A stretch of 64,000 nucleotides of DNA from Mercurialis annua (Eukaryota > Streptophyta > Magnoliopsida > Malpighiales > Euphorbiaceae), in NCBI RefSeq assembly GCF_937616625.2, contig NC_065570.1, forward strand, positions 34,541,665 to 34,605,664, read 5' to 3'. How positions within the stretch are numbered: the stretch's first letter is position 1; every line of letters starts with the position of its first letter. The notes beneath the pieces were generated by a model, which searched no databases, was not told the DNA's origin, and saw only the letters and a program-made list of their open reading frames with translations. The translations under genes and the position numbers were made by a program. Below are positions 24,993 to 36,500 of the stretch, piece after piece.

Positions 24993-25028
24993 GTCCAATT
25001 AGATAATTTAAACTTACGGGGTATTACA

Positions 25029-27132
25029 GTTTACAAACGTTATGAAACAAATCCAAGCGTTTCACCTTTTTAGCAATTTCAGCAAAATGTTTACAAACGT
25101 TATGAAACAAATCCAAACGTTTGCCTTTTTAGCGATATAAGCCGAATGTTTACAAACGTTACGAAACAAAACAAAATGTTTCCCCTTTTTAGCGATTTAA
25201 GCCAAACGTTTATAAACGTTATGAAACAAATACAAACGTCTCTCCATTTTACCGATTTAAGCGAAATGTTTACAAAAGTTACGAAACAAATCCAAACGTT
25301 TCACCTTTTTAGCGATTTAAGCCAAAAGTTTTACAAACGTTACGAAACAAAACCAAACGTTTCACCTTTTTAGCAATTTATGCCAAAACGATTACAAACG
25401 TTACGAAACAAAACCAAACGTTTCACCTTTTTAGCAATTTATGCCAAACTATTACAAATATTACGACACAAGACCAAGCGTTTCACCTTTGATGCAATTT
25501 AAGCCAAACGTTTAGAAATATTACAAAACAAGTCCAAGCGTTTCATCTTTTTAGCAATTTAAGCCAAACGTTTACAAAAGTTACGAAACAAATCCAAACG
25601 TTTCACCTTTTTAGCAATTTAAGCCAAACGTTTGCAAACGTTACGAAACAAATCCAAACATTTCACCTTTTTAGTGATTTAAGCCAAACGTTTACAAACG
25701 TTACGAAACAAATCTAAACGTTTCACCTATTTAGCAATTTAAGCCAAACATATACAAAGGTTATGAAACAAATCTAAATGTTTCACCTTTTTAGCAATTT
25801 GAGCCAAACGATTATAAACGTTACAAAACAAATCCAAGCGTTTCACCTTTTTAGTAATTTAAGCCAAACGTTTACAAACGTTACAAAACAAATTTAAGCG
25901 TTTAACCTTTTTAGCAATTTAAGCTAAACATTTACACACGTTACGAAACAAATCCAAACGTTTCCCATTTTTAGCGATTTAAGCCAAACATTTACAAACG
26001 TTATGAATCAAATCCAAACGTTTCACCTTTTTAGCGATTTAAGCTGAACGTTTATAAACGTTACAAAACAAATACAAATATTTCCCTTTTTAACGATTTA
26101 AGCCAAATGTTTACACACGTTACGAAACAAATCCAAACGTTTCCCCATTTTAGCAATTTAAGCCAAATTTTTACAAACGTTACGAAACAAATCCAAACGT
26201 TTCACCTTTTTTGCGATTGAAGCCAAACATTTACAAACATTACGAAATAAATCCAAACGTTTCGCCTTTTTAGCGATTTAAGCTAAACGTTTACAAATAT
26301 TACGAAACAAATGCAAGCGTTTAACCTTTTTAGCAATATAAGCCAAACGTTTACAAACGTTACGAAACAAATCCAAACGTTTCACCTTTTTAGCGATATA
26401 AGTAAAAAGTTTACAAACATTACGAAACAAATCCAAACGTTTCCCATATTAGCGATTTAAGCCAAACACTTAAAACGTTACGAAATAAATCCAAATGTTT
26501 CAAAATTTTAGCAATTTAAGCCAAACGTTTACAAACGTTACGATACAAATCCAAACGTTTCACCTATTTAGCGATAGAAGCCAAACGTTTACAAATATTG
26601 AGAAACAAATTCAATCGTTTCAACTATTTAGCAATTTAAGCCAAACATTTAAAAACATTAAGAAACAAATCAAAACGTTTCACCTCTTTAGCGATTTAAG
26701 CCAATCGTTTGCAAACGTTACGAAACAAAACCAAACGTTTAAAACGTTAAGAAACAAATCCAAATGTTTCACATATTTAGGGATTTAAGCCAAACGCTTA
26801 CAAACATTACGAAACAAAACCAATCGTTTACAAACATTACGAAATAAATCCAAACGTGTCACCTTTTTAGCATTTTAAGCCAAACGTTTACAAACGTTAC
26901 GAAACAATCCAAACGTTTCCCCTTTTTAACAATTTTAACCAAATGTTTACAAACGTTACGAAACAAAACCAAATGTTTTACCGTTTTTGTGATTTAGGCC
27001 AAACGTTTACAAACGTTACAAAACAAATCCAAACGTTTCACCTTTATAGCGATTTAAGACAAACGTTTACAAACGTAACGAAAAAAATCCAAACGTTTCA
27101 CCTTTTTAGCAATTTAAGCCAAACGTTTACAA
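25029..27132. repeat. Satellite B array, left segment
   Basis: About 35 head-to-tail copies of a 60-bp monomer. It is built from AAGCCAAACGTTTACAAACG, TTACGAAACAAATCCAAACG and TTTCACCTTTTTAGCGATTT. The consensus is 35% GC with five CpG sites per monomer. The monomer contains the perfect palindrome AAACGTTT twice and AACGTT a third time. It starts flush against the LTR at 25,028 and is cut at 27,132 by the LINE. Shortened units occur near 26,480 and 26,740-26,830. No gene is present: the 20-codon period gives only repetitive chance frames. Confidence 0.97.
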
Positions 27133-28699
27133 GATGCTTTCAAAAGCTTTTAGTAGGAGATTATCTCCTATTGTTTCGAATGTTATTTCAGATTGTCAAC
27201 ACGCTTTTTTGAAGGGTAGAAGTATCCTGGATTGTTCCATGATAGCAAATGAAATTATTCATGTTGTGACTAGGAAAAAAGGAGAAGTTGCTAGTATTGA
27301 AGCTTGATTTTCAAAAAGCGTTTGATTGTGTCGATTGGAGTTATCTTTTCTTTGTTTTGCGGTGTATGAACTTTCCTGCGAAATGGTTAGATTGGATGTC
27401 TTGTTGTTTGTCCACGGCTTCCACATCTGTGTTAGTCAATTGCAGCCCTATTGATCCTATTGAGCTTCAGAGAGGTGTCCGCCAGGGAGATCCTATTTCA
27501 CCTTATTTGTTTGTTATTGCAGTAGAAGGCTTGAAGCGCATTCTAGTCAAATCAGAAGTGTTGGGTTAACTAGCGGCTTCAGTTATTCAGCAGACCATGA
27601 ACCTATATCTCTATTGCAATTCGCGGATGACACTATTTTATACATACCATATGATATCGAGAAGCTACGAAATCTGACTCGCATTCTTCGTTGTTTCGAA
27701 ATTATCTCTAGGTTGACTATTAATTTCCATAAAAGCTCCATTATGGGTATTAATATTTGTGAAGCTGATTTGTTGTCTGCAGCAGAGGTTGTGGGTTGCA
27801 AGATTGAATCGTTCCTAATTAAATATTTGGGTCTTCCTCTTTCAAACAGGAAACTCTCAACGGGTGCTTGGAATGATGTTGTTGAATGATTTAAATCTCG
27901 TTTGGCTCTTTGGAAAGGTTCTTTGCTGTCTCCAGCTGGAAGGTTAGTCCCTGTTAAATCTGTTCTCTTTAGCATCCCGGTTTATTACATGTCCATGTTT
28001 AGTATGCCCGGTGTTGTGAGAACACAGTTAGAGTCATATATGCTGCGATTTTTGTGGAAGGGCGACGTCAATTTGCGTGTGCTCAGTAAAGTCTCGTGGA
28101 AGACTATATGTCAAGACTTTAATACTGGTGGTTTGGGTATTTTTAGTCTCAAAATAAGAAATCAAAGCATGCTTTTTAAATGGGTCTGGAAGTTAAGAAT
28201 GAATAATGGTAATTCTACTTGGTTCAACATTATTTCTATTTGCTCTTCAATTAAGGACTAGAACTCTCTTTTAAATGGTGATGCCAAGAAGTTCTCTTTT
28301 ATTTGGAGAGGAATCAAAAAGTTGTGTTGTAGTGATGTTTAATGTTGGAAGGTTTTCATTGGGAATATGAATTATAGCGTATGTGAGGGGGATTCTATCT
28401 CATTTTGGAATGACAATTGGACGGGGAATGGCCCGATATATTTGCTCTTTCCTCGGCTTTATAATCTTTCTAATCAAAAGAGAGCAACTATTAAAGATAT
28501 CCGAAATGATAGTTGGCGTTGGAGACGTCGTTTAAGGGGTAACGAGCTTCTTTTACTTGAAGATTTGAAGCCTCTGTTTAATGCCATTGTTTTTGTTTTG
28601 GGGCGTCAGGACGATGTAATTTGGAGATCAAATACGGGCATTTACACACCTGCTTCTTTCTGCCGTATAAGAACTGTTGCCATTTCCATTATTTCTCCA

Positions 28700-28935
28700 A
28701 TGAATATTGAAGCGGAAAGGAGACCTGCTGACTTGTTCCCACCTGCTGTCTTGTTTCCACGTGATGCTGCTGCTGCTTCTGTTTTGTTTCCACCTGCTGC
28801 CTCAAGACCGGTTCAATTGCAGTCAACTTTAAGCCAATCAGCAGCTGAGTTTCAACGTCCTCATGCTGTCAACGTTCAGCCCTCTACCACTGTTGCGGGA
28901 ATTACTCTTCAACAACAAGTGCATTACATTTCTGA
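28700..28935 (+). other. Proline/alanine-rich insertion in the LINE frame
   Basis: Between DDVIWRSNTGIYTPASFCR and FKQIWDSLAPLRVK the frame encodes about 75 residues not expected in this region of plant LINE proteins. It includes three related units (ADLFPPAVLFPRD, AAAASVLFPPAAS) and then a Q/S/T-rich stretch. The DNA shows matching short repeats (TTGTTCCCACCTGCTG, TTGTTTCCACGTGATG, TTGTTTCCACCTGCTG). It stays in frame with both flanks, so it may have been acquired before inactivation. It could also be a captured low-complexity fragment. Confidence 0.6.
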
Positions 28936-29069
28936 TTTTGCTACTCCATTCAAGCAAATTTGGGACTCGTTAGCTCCTCTAAGAGTTAAGTTGTTATCTG
29001 GCTTGTTTTTCACAATAGAGTTCCATCTCTTATTTTTTTTTGCCATTCGTTCAATAGTTTCACAGGATA

Positions 29070-29135
29070 GTTCTTTATGTTCTATTTGTGGAGTTTTGGA
29101 ATCGCAAGAGAATATCTTTATTCATTGTCAATACG
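29070..29135 (+). other. zf-RVT-like zinc-finger motif of the LINE
   Basis: CSICG (first Cys codon 29,078, second 29,087), then ESQENIFIHCQYARSIW with His at 29,123 and Cys at 29,126. This gives the C-x2-C..H-C pattern of the zinc-binding region found after reverse transcriptase in plant LINE-derived proteins. Confidence 0.75.
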
Positions 29136-29422
29136 CTAGGAGTATATGGTGTGGCGTGCTTCAAAAGTTGGATGTTTGTTGGATTTTTCCTAGTAAAGTT
29201 GTGGATTTTATGGTTCAGTGGCAGGATATTATTCCGAGAGGTCCATACAGGAAGAGTAAAAATGGAAGAATTTTTCAGAACAAGGACATAGATAAAGACG
29301 CTTTGATGTACAACTGCTTCTTTAAGGCAGTTTGGCTGTACTCGAGTTGTAATAGGAATTTTGCTTATTCAGGTTTGGATTTTTATAGAAATCAATATTG
29401 TATTTTATTTTCAGACTCTTGA

Positions 29423-29553
29423 TGTTCCCTTTGCCTAAGTTGTAGCCTTTAGTGTGCATCTTTGTATACCACTTCTTGTGAGAAAGCTTAAGGTCTAGGT
29501 TTTTCGCCACTTCTTGCGGCTCTTAATATACAAATTATTCATCAAAAAAAAAA
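29423..29553 (+). other. LINE 3' UTR and poly(A) tail
   Basis: About 120 bp of untranslated sequence after the TGA at the end of the frame, finishing in CAAATTATTCATC and ten A residues. Two imperfect copies of CCACTTCTTG(T/C)G occur in it (about 29,470 and 29,507). The tail marks the 3' end of the insertion and fixes its plus orientation. Confidence 0.85.
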
Positions 29554-29640
29554 TCCAAACATTTCACCTCTTTAGCGATTTAAGCCAAACTTTACAAAAG
29601 TTACAAAACAAATCCAAACGTTTCACCTTTTTAGCGATTT

Positions 29641-29790
29641 AAGCCAAACATTTCACTTCTTTAGCGATTTAAGCCAACCGCTTACAAATGTTACGAAACA
29701 ACTCCAAATGTTTCACCTTTTTAGCAATTTATGCCAAAGGTTTCACCTCTTTAGCGATTTAAGCCAAACGTTTCACCTCTTTAGCGATTT
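29641..29790. repeat. Half-monomers (30 bp) of satellite B
   Basis: Units at 29,641-29,670, 29,731-29,760 and 29,761-29,790 contain only AAGCCAAACG, TTTCACCTCT and TTAGCGATTT, exactly 30 bp. They lack the 30 bp between the two CCAAACGTTT boxes of the full monomer. They lie within 250 bp of the LINE's 3' end and share the TTTCACCTCT variant, so they probably arose by slippage or exchange between the two internal boxes. Confidence 0.85.
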
Positions 29791-30034
29791 AAGCAAAACG
29801 TTTACAAACGTTATGAAACAAATCCAAACGTTTCACCTTTTTAGCAATTTAAATTCAAACGTTTCACCTTAGTGATTTAATCCAAACATGTCACCTTTTT
29901 AGCGATTTAGGCCAAACGTTTACAAACATTACAAAACAAAACCAAATGTTTCCCCTTTTCAGCTTAAGCCCAACGTTTACAGACGTTACGAAACAAATCC
30001 AAACATTTCACCTTTTTAGATATTTAAGCCAAAC

Positions 30035-33000
30035 GTTTACAAACGTTACTAAACAAATCCAAGCGTTTCACCTTCTTAGCAGTTTAAACCAAACGTTTAC
30101 AAACATTACGAAACAAATCCAAACTTTCACCTTTTTAGCGATTTTAGCCGAACGTTTAACACGTTACGAAACAAATCCAAACATTTCACCTTTTTAGCGA
30201 TTTATACCAAACGTGTACAAACGTTACAAAATGAATCCAAACGTTTCGCCTTTTTATTGATTGAAGCCAAACGTCTACAAACTTTACGAAACAAATCCAA
30301 ACATTTTACCTTTTTAGCTATTTAAGCCAAACGTTTACAAACGTTACGAAACAAATCCAAACGTTTAACCTTTTTAGCGATTTAAGCTAAACGTTTACAA
30401 ACGTCACGAAATAAATCCAAACGTTACGAAACAAAACGAGACGTTTACAAACGTTACGAAACAAATCCAAGTGTTTCACCTTTTTAGGAATTGAAACCAA
30501 ACGTTTACAAACGTTTTGAAACAAATCCAAGCGTTTCGCCTTTTTAGCAATTTATGCAAAACGTTTACAAACGTTACGAAACAAATCCAAACGATTCACA
30601 TTTTTAGCGATTTAAGTCGAACGTTTACAAACGTTACGAAACCAAACCAAAACGTTTCACCTTTTTAGCAATTTAAGCCAAATGTTTACAAACGTTACGA
30701 AACAAATCCAAACGTTTTCACATTTTAGAGAATTAAGCCGAACGTTTACAAGCGTTACGAAACAAATCCAAACGTTTCACGTTTTTAGCGATTTAAGCCA
30801 AACGTTTACAAACGTTACGAAACAAATCCAAACATTTTCACATTTTAGCGAATTAAGCCAAACGTTAAAAACGTTACGAAATAAATCCAAACGTTTCACC
30901 TTTTTAGCAATTTAAGCGAAACGTTTACAAACGTTACGAAACAAATCCAAACGTTTCACCTTTTTAGCGATTTAAGCTAAACGTTTACAAACATTACGAA
31001 ATAAATCCAAACGTTACGAAACAAAACCAAAAGTTTACAAACGTTACGAAACAAATCCAAGCGTTTTGCCTTTAAGCAATTTAAGCCAAATGTTTATAAA
31101 CGCTGCGAAACAAATCCAAACATTTTACCTTTTTAGAGATTTAAGCAAAACGTTTACAAACGTTACGAATCAAATCCAAGCGTTTAACCTTTTTAGCGAT
31201 TTAAGCTAAACGTTTACAAATGTTACGAAACAAATCCAAACATTACGAAACAAAACCAAATGTTTACAAACGTTATGAAACAAATCCAAGCGTTTCGCCT
31301 TATTAGCAATTTAAGCCAAACGTTTACAAACGTTACGAAACACATCCAAGTGTTTAACCTTTTTAGCAATTTAAGCAAAACGTTTACAATTGTTACGAAA
31401 CAAATCCAAACGTTCAACCTTTTTAGCGATTCAAGCCGAACATTTACAGACGTTACGAAACCAAACTAAACGTTTCACCTTTTTAGCAATTTAAGCCAAA
31501 TGTTTACAAACGTTACGAAACAAATCCAAACCTTTTCCCATTTTAGCGATTTATTCCAAACGTTTAAAACGTTACAAAACAAATCCAAACGTTTCACCTT
31601 TTTAGCGATTTAAGCCAAACGTTTACAAACATTACGAAACAAAACCAAACGTTTCACCTTTTTAGCTTAAGCCAAACGTTTAAAGTCGTAAAGAAACAAA
31701 TCCAAACGTTTCACCTTTTTTGCAGTTTAAGCCAAACGTTTGCAAACGTTACGAAAGAAATCCAAAAGTTTCACCTTTCTAACGATTTAAGCTAAACGTT
31801 TACAAACCTTACGAAACAAATCCAAACTTTACAAAACAAAACCAAAAGTTTACAAACGTTAGAAAACAAATCCAAGCATTTCGCCTTTTTAGCAATTTAA
31901 TCCAAACGTTTACAAATGTTACGAAATAAATCCAAGCATTTCACCTCTTTAGCAATTTAAGCAAAACGATTACAAACGTTACAAAACAAATCCAAACGTT
32001 TCACCTTTTTAGCGATTTCAACCTAACGTTTCCAAACGTTACGAAACAAATCCAAACGTTTCTCAATTTTAGCGATATAAGCCAAACGTTTAAAACGTTA
32101 CGAAACAAATCCAAACGTTTCACCATTTTAGCGATTTAAGCCAAACGTTTACAAACATTACGAAACAAATCCAAACGTTTAACCTTTTTAGCAATTGAAT
32201 CTAAATGTTTACAAACGTTACGAAACAAATCCAAACGTTACGAAACAAAACCAAACGTTACGAAACAAAACCAAACGTTTACAAACGTTACAAAACAAAT
32301 CCAAGCGTTTCACCTTTTTAGCAAATTAAGCCAAACGTTTACAAACGTTACGAAACACATACAAGCGTTTAACCTTTTTAGCAATTTAAGCAAAACGTTT
32401 ACAAACGTTGCCAAACAAATCTAAACGTTTCACCTTTTTAGCGATTTAAGCCGAACATTTATAGACGTTACAAAACCAAACTAAACGTTTCACCTTTTTA
32501 GCAATATAAGCCAAATGTTTACAAACGTTACGAAAGAAATCCAAACGTTTTCCCATTTTTGCGATTTAAGCCAAACGTTTAAAACGTTACGAAATAAATC
32601 CAAACGTTTCACTTTTTTAGCGATTTAAGCCAAACGTTTACAAACATTACGAAACAAAACCAAACGTTTTACCTTTTTAGGTTAAGCCAAACATTTACAG
32701 ATGTTACGAAATAAAACCAAACGTTTCACCTTTTTAGCGATTTAAGCAAAACGTTTACAAACGTTACGAAACAAATCCAATCGTTTCACCTTTTTTTGCA
32801 ATTTAAGCCAAACGTTTACAAACGTTACGAAACAAATCAAACTTTCACCTTTTTAGCGATTTTAGCCGAACGTTTAACACGTTACGAAACAAATCCAAAC
32901 ATTTCACCTTTTTAGCGATTTACGCCAAACGTTTACAAACGTAACGAAACAAATCCAAACGTTTCGCCTTTTTAGCGATTGAAGCCAAATGTCTATAAAC

Positions 33001-33555
33001 GTTACGAAACAAATACAAACATTTCATCCTTTTAGCGATTTAAGCTAAACGTTTACAAACGTCACGAAAAAAATCCAAACGTTAAGAAACAAATCCAAGC
33101 GTTTCACCTTTTTAGCAATTTAAGCCAAACGTTTACAAGCGTTATGAAACAAATCCAAGCGTTTCACCTTTTTAGCAATTTATGCAAAACGTTTTCAAAC
33201 GTTACGAAACAAATCCACACGATTCACCTTTTTAGCGATTTAAGCCGAACGTTTACAAACGTTACGAAACCAAAACCAAAATGTTTCACCTTTTTAGCGA
33301 TTGAAGCCAAATGTTCACAAACGTTACGAAACAAATCCAAACGTTTTCACAATTTAGCGAATTAAGCCGAACGTTTACAAACGTTACGAAACAAATCCAA
33401 ACATTTCACCTTTTTAGCGATTTAAGCCAAACGTTTACAAACGTTACAAAACAAATCCAAACGTTTTCACATTTTAGCGAATTAAGCCAAACGTTAAAAA
33501 CGTTACGAAACAAATCCAATCGTTTCACCTTTTTAGCGATTTAAGCCAAACGTTT
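30035..33555. repeat. Satellite B higher-order block B1, copy 1 (about 3.52 kb)
   Basis: Diagnostic markers here recur 3,517 bp downstream: GCCGAACGTTTAACACGTTA (30,151 to 33,668, measured at AACGTTTAAC) and ACGAGA(C/T)GTTTAC (30,436 to 33,953). Others are GCGAATTAAGCCAAACGTTA near 30,860 and 34,380, and GTTTTGCCTTTAAG near 31,065 and 34,582. Boundaries are approximate because every unit resembles the next. Confidence 0.82.
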
Positions 33556-36500
33556 ACACACGTTACGAAACAAATCCAAGCGTTTCACCTTCTTAGTAAT
33601 TTAAACCAAATGTTTACAAACATTACGAAACAAATCCAAACTTTCACCTTTTTTGCGATTTTAGCCGAACGTTTAACACGTTACGAAACAAATCCAAACA
33701 TTTCACCTTTTTAGCGATTTATACCAAACGTGTACAAACGTTACGAAATGAATCCAAACGTTTCGCCTTTTTAGTTATTGAAGCCAAACGTCTACAAACT
33801 TTACGAAACAAATCCAAACATTTCACCTTTTTAGCGATTTAAGCCAAACGTTTACAAACGTTACTAAACAAATCCAAACGTTTAACCTTTTTAGCGATTT
33901 AAGCTAAACGTTTACAAACGTCACGAAACAAATCCAAACGTTACGAAACAAAACGAGATGTTTACAAACGTTACGAAACAAATCCAAGCGTTTTACCATT
34001 TTAGCAATTGAAGCCAAACGTTTACAAACGTTTTGAAACAAATCCAAGCGTTTCACCTTTTTAGCAATTTATGCAAAACGTTTACAAACGTTAAGAAACA
34101 AATCCAAACGATTCACATTTTTAGCGATTTAAGTCGAACGTTTACAAACGTTACAAAACCAAACCAAAACGTTTCACCTTTTTTGCGATTTAAGCCAAAT
34201 GTTTACAAACGTTACGAAACAAATCCAAACGTTTTCACATTTTAGAGAATTAAGCCGAACGTTTACAAGCGTTACGAAACAAATCCAAACGTTTCACGTT
34301 TTTAGCGATTTAAGCCAAACGTTTACAAACGTTACGAAACAAATCCAAACGTTTTCACATTTTAGCGAATTAAGCCAAACGTTAAAAACGTTACGAAATA
34401 AATCCAAACGTTTCACCTTTTTAGCAATTTAAGCCAAATGTTTACAAACGTTACGAAATAAATCCAAACGTTTCACCTTTTTAGCGATTTAAGCTAAACG
34501 TTTACAAACATTACGAAATAAATCCAAACGTTACGAAACAAAACCAAAAGTTTACAAACGTTATGAAACAAATCCAAGCGTTTTGCCTTTAAGAAATTTA
34601 AGCCAAATGTTTATAAACGTTGCGAAACAAATCCAAACGTTTTACCTTTTTAGCGATTTAAGCAAAACGTTTACAAACGTTACGAATCAAATCCAAGCGT
34701 TTAACCTTTTTAGCGATTTAAGCTAAACGTTTACAAATGTTACGAAACAAATCCAAACATTACTAAACAAAACCAAATGTTTACAAACGTTATGCAACAA
34801 ATCCAAGCGTTTCGCCTTATTAGCAATTTAAGTCAAACGTTTACAAACGTTACGAAACACTTCCAAGATTTTAACCTTTTTAGCAATTTAAGCAAAACGT
34901 TTGCAAACGTTATGAAACAAATCCAAGCATTTCACCTTTTTAGCAATTTTAGCCAAACGTTTATAAACGTTGCGAAACAAATCCAAACGGGTCACCTTTT
35001 AAGCGATTTAAGACAAACGTTTACAAAAATTACGAAACAAATCCAAACGTTTAACCTTATTAGCGATTTAAGCTAAACGTTTACAAACGTTACGAAACAA
35101 ATCCAAACATTACGAAACAAAACCAAACGTTTACAAACTTTACAAAGCAAATCCAAGAATTTCACCTTTTTAGCAATTTAAGCCAAACATTTACAAACGT
35201 TACGAAACACATCCAAGCGTTTAACCTTTGTAGCAATTTAAGCAAAACGTTTACAATTGTTACGAAACAAATCCAAACGTTCAACCTTTTTAGCGATTTA
35301 AGCCGAACATTAACAGACGTTACGAAATCAAACTAAACGTTTCACCTTTTTAGCAATTTAAGCCAAATGTTTACAAACGTTACGAAACAAATCCAAACGT
35401 TTTCCCATTTTAGCGATTTATTCCAAACGTTTAAAACGTTACAAAACAAATCCAAACGTTTCACCTTTTTAGCGATTTAAGCCAAACGTTTACAAACATT
35501 ACGAAACAAAACCAAACGTTTCACCTTTTTAGCTTATGCCAAACGTTTATAGACGTAAAGAAACAAATCCAAACGTTTCACCTTTTTTGCAATTTAAGCC
35601 AAACGTTTACAAACGTTACAAAACAAATCCAAAAGTTTCACCTTTTTAACGATTTAAGCTAAACGTTTACAAACCTTACGAAACAAATCCAAACTTTACA
35701 AAACAAAACCAAAAGTTTACAAACGTTACAAAACAAATCCAAGCATTTCGACTTTTTAGCAATTTAATCCAAACGTTTACAAATGTTACGAAATAAATTC
35801 AAGCATTTCACCTTTAGCAATTTAAGCAAAACGATTACGAACGTTACAAAACAAATCCAAACGTTTCACCTTTTTAGCGATTTCAACCTAACGTTTCCAA
35901 ACGTTACGAAACAAATCCAAACGTTTCTCAATTTTAGCGATATAAGCCAAACGTTTAAAACGTTACGAAACAAATCCAAACGTTTCACCATTTTAGCGAT
36001 TTAAGCCAAACGTTTACAAACGTTAGGAAACAAATCCAAACGTTTAACCTTTTTAGCGATTGAAGCTAAATGTTTACAAACGTTACGAAACAAATCCAAA
36101 CGTTACGAAACAAAACCAAACGTTTACAAACGTTACGAAACAAATCCAAGTGTTTCACCTTTTTAGCAATTTAAGCAAAACGTTTACAAACGTTACGAAA
36201 CACATACAAGCGTTTAACGTTTTTAGCAATTTAAGCAAAACGTTTACAAACGTTACGAAACAAATCCAAACGTTTCACCTTTTTAGCAATTTAAGCAGAA
36301 CATTTATAGACGTTACAAAACCAAACTAAACGTTTCACCTTTTTAACACGTTACGAAACAAATCCAAACATTTCACCTTTTTAGCGATTTACGCCAAACG
36401 TTTACAAACGTAACGAAACAAATCCAAACGTTTCGCCTTTTTAGCGATTGAAGCCAAACGTCTATAAACGTTACGAAACAAATACAAACATTTCACCCTT

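Larger units (their letters stand above)
23493..25028 (-). mobile_element. Complete 5' LTR (1,536 bp), Ty3/gypsy-like
   Basis: On the minus strand the LTR starts TGTAATACCCCGTAAG at 25,028 and ends GGGTCGTGACA at 23,493, with the TG..CA termini expected of an LTR. It is followed by a primer-binding site. Its right edge abuts satellite B with no intervening sequence (..ATTACA, then GTTTACAAACG). The five satellite bases there (GTTTA) are not repeated at 17,957 or beside 23,493, so no target-site duplication is visible. Inside are a set of small palindromes (24,316-24,391), a 57-bp imperfect repeat (24,179-24,263) and a G-box. The first 80 bp of its TGTCACGACCC end closely match the fragment at 63,918-64,000, so the family is multi-copy. 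Small frames inside it are not genes. Confidence 0.85.
27131..29422 (+). pseudogene. LINE ORF2-like reverse transcriptase, inactivated
   Basis: This frame would have encoded the endonuclease/reverse transcriptase that copies LINE RNA at the insertion site. The endonuclease domain is missing. It reads KMLSKAFSRRLSPIVSNVIS..QHAFLKGRSILD, then shifts frame near 27,285. Motifs are DFQKAFD (27,306-27,326), RQGDPISP (27,480-27,503) and the catalytic FADD (27,620-27,631), followed by KYLGLPLS and SPAGRLVPVKSVLFSIPVYY. A second shift near 27,567 restores the first frame. In-frame stops are TGA at 27,887, TAG at 28,259 and TAA at 28,340. The last open part (from about 28,367) has the GDSISFWNDNW motif, an unusual proline/alanine-rich stretch and a CSIC..HC zinc-finger-like motif. 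Family assignment is firm; activity is excluded. Confidence 0.93.
27133..29553 (+). mobile_element. 5'-truncated L1-type LINE inserted in satellite B
   Basis: A 2.4-kb non-LTR retrotransposon fragment replaces part of a satellite B monomer. It starts within the reverse transcriptase domain (5' truncation, typical of target-primed reverse transcription) and carries RT motifs and a C-terminal zinc-finger-like region. It ends after about 120 bp of 3' UTR with an A10 tail at 29,544-29,553. The left satellite stops at CGTTTACAA and the right resumes at TCCAAACATTTCACC. About a dozen monomer bases are missing between them, and no target-site duplication can be seen. The coding region is dead: two frameshifts and three in-frame stops. 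Confidence 0.93.

Noticed and set aside
27583..27975. 130-codon minus-strand frame across the LINE
   Set aside because: It is antisense to clear reverse transcriptase motifs on the plus strand, so it is a shadow frame.
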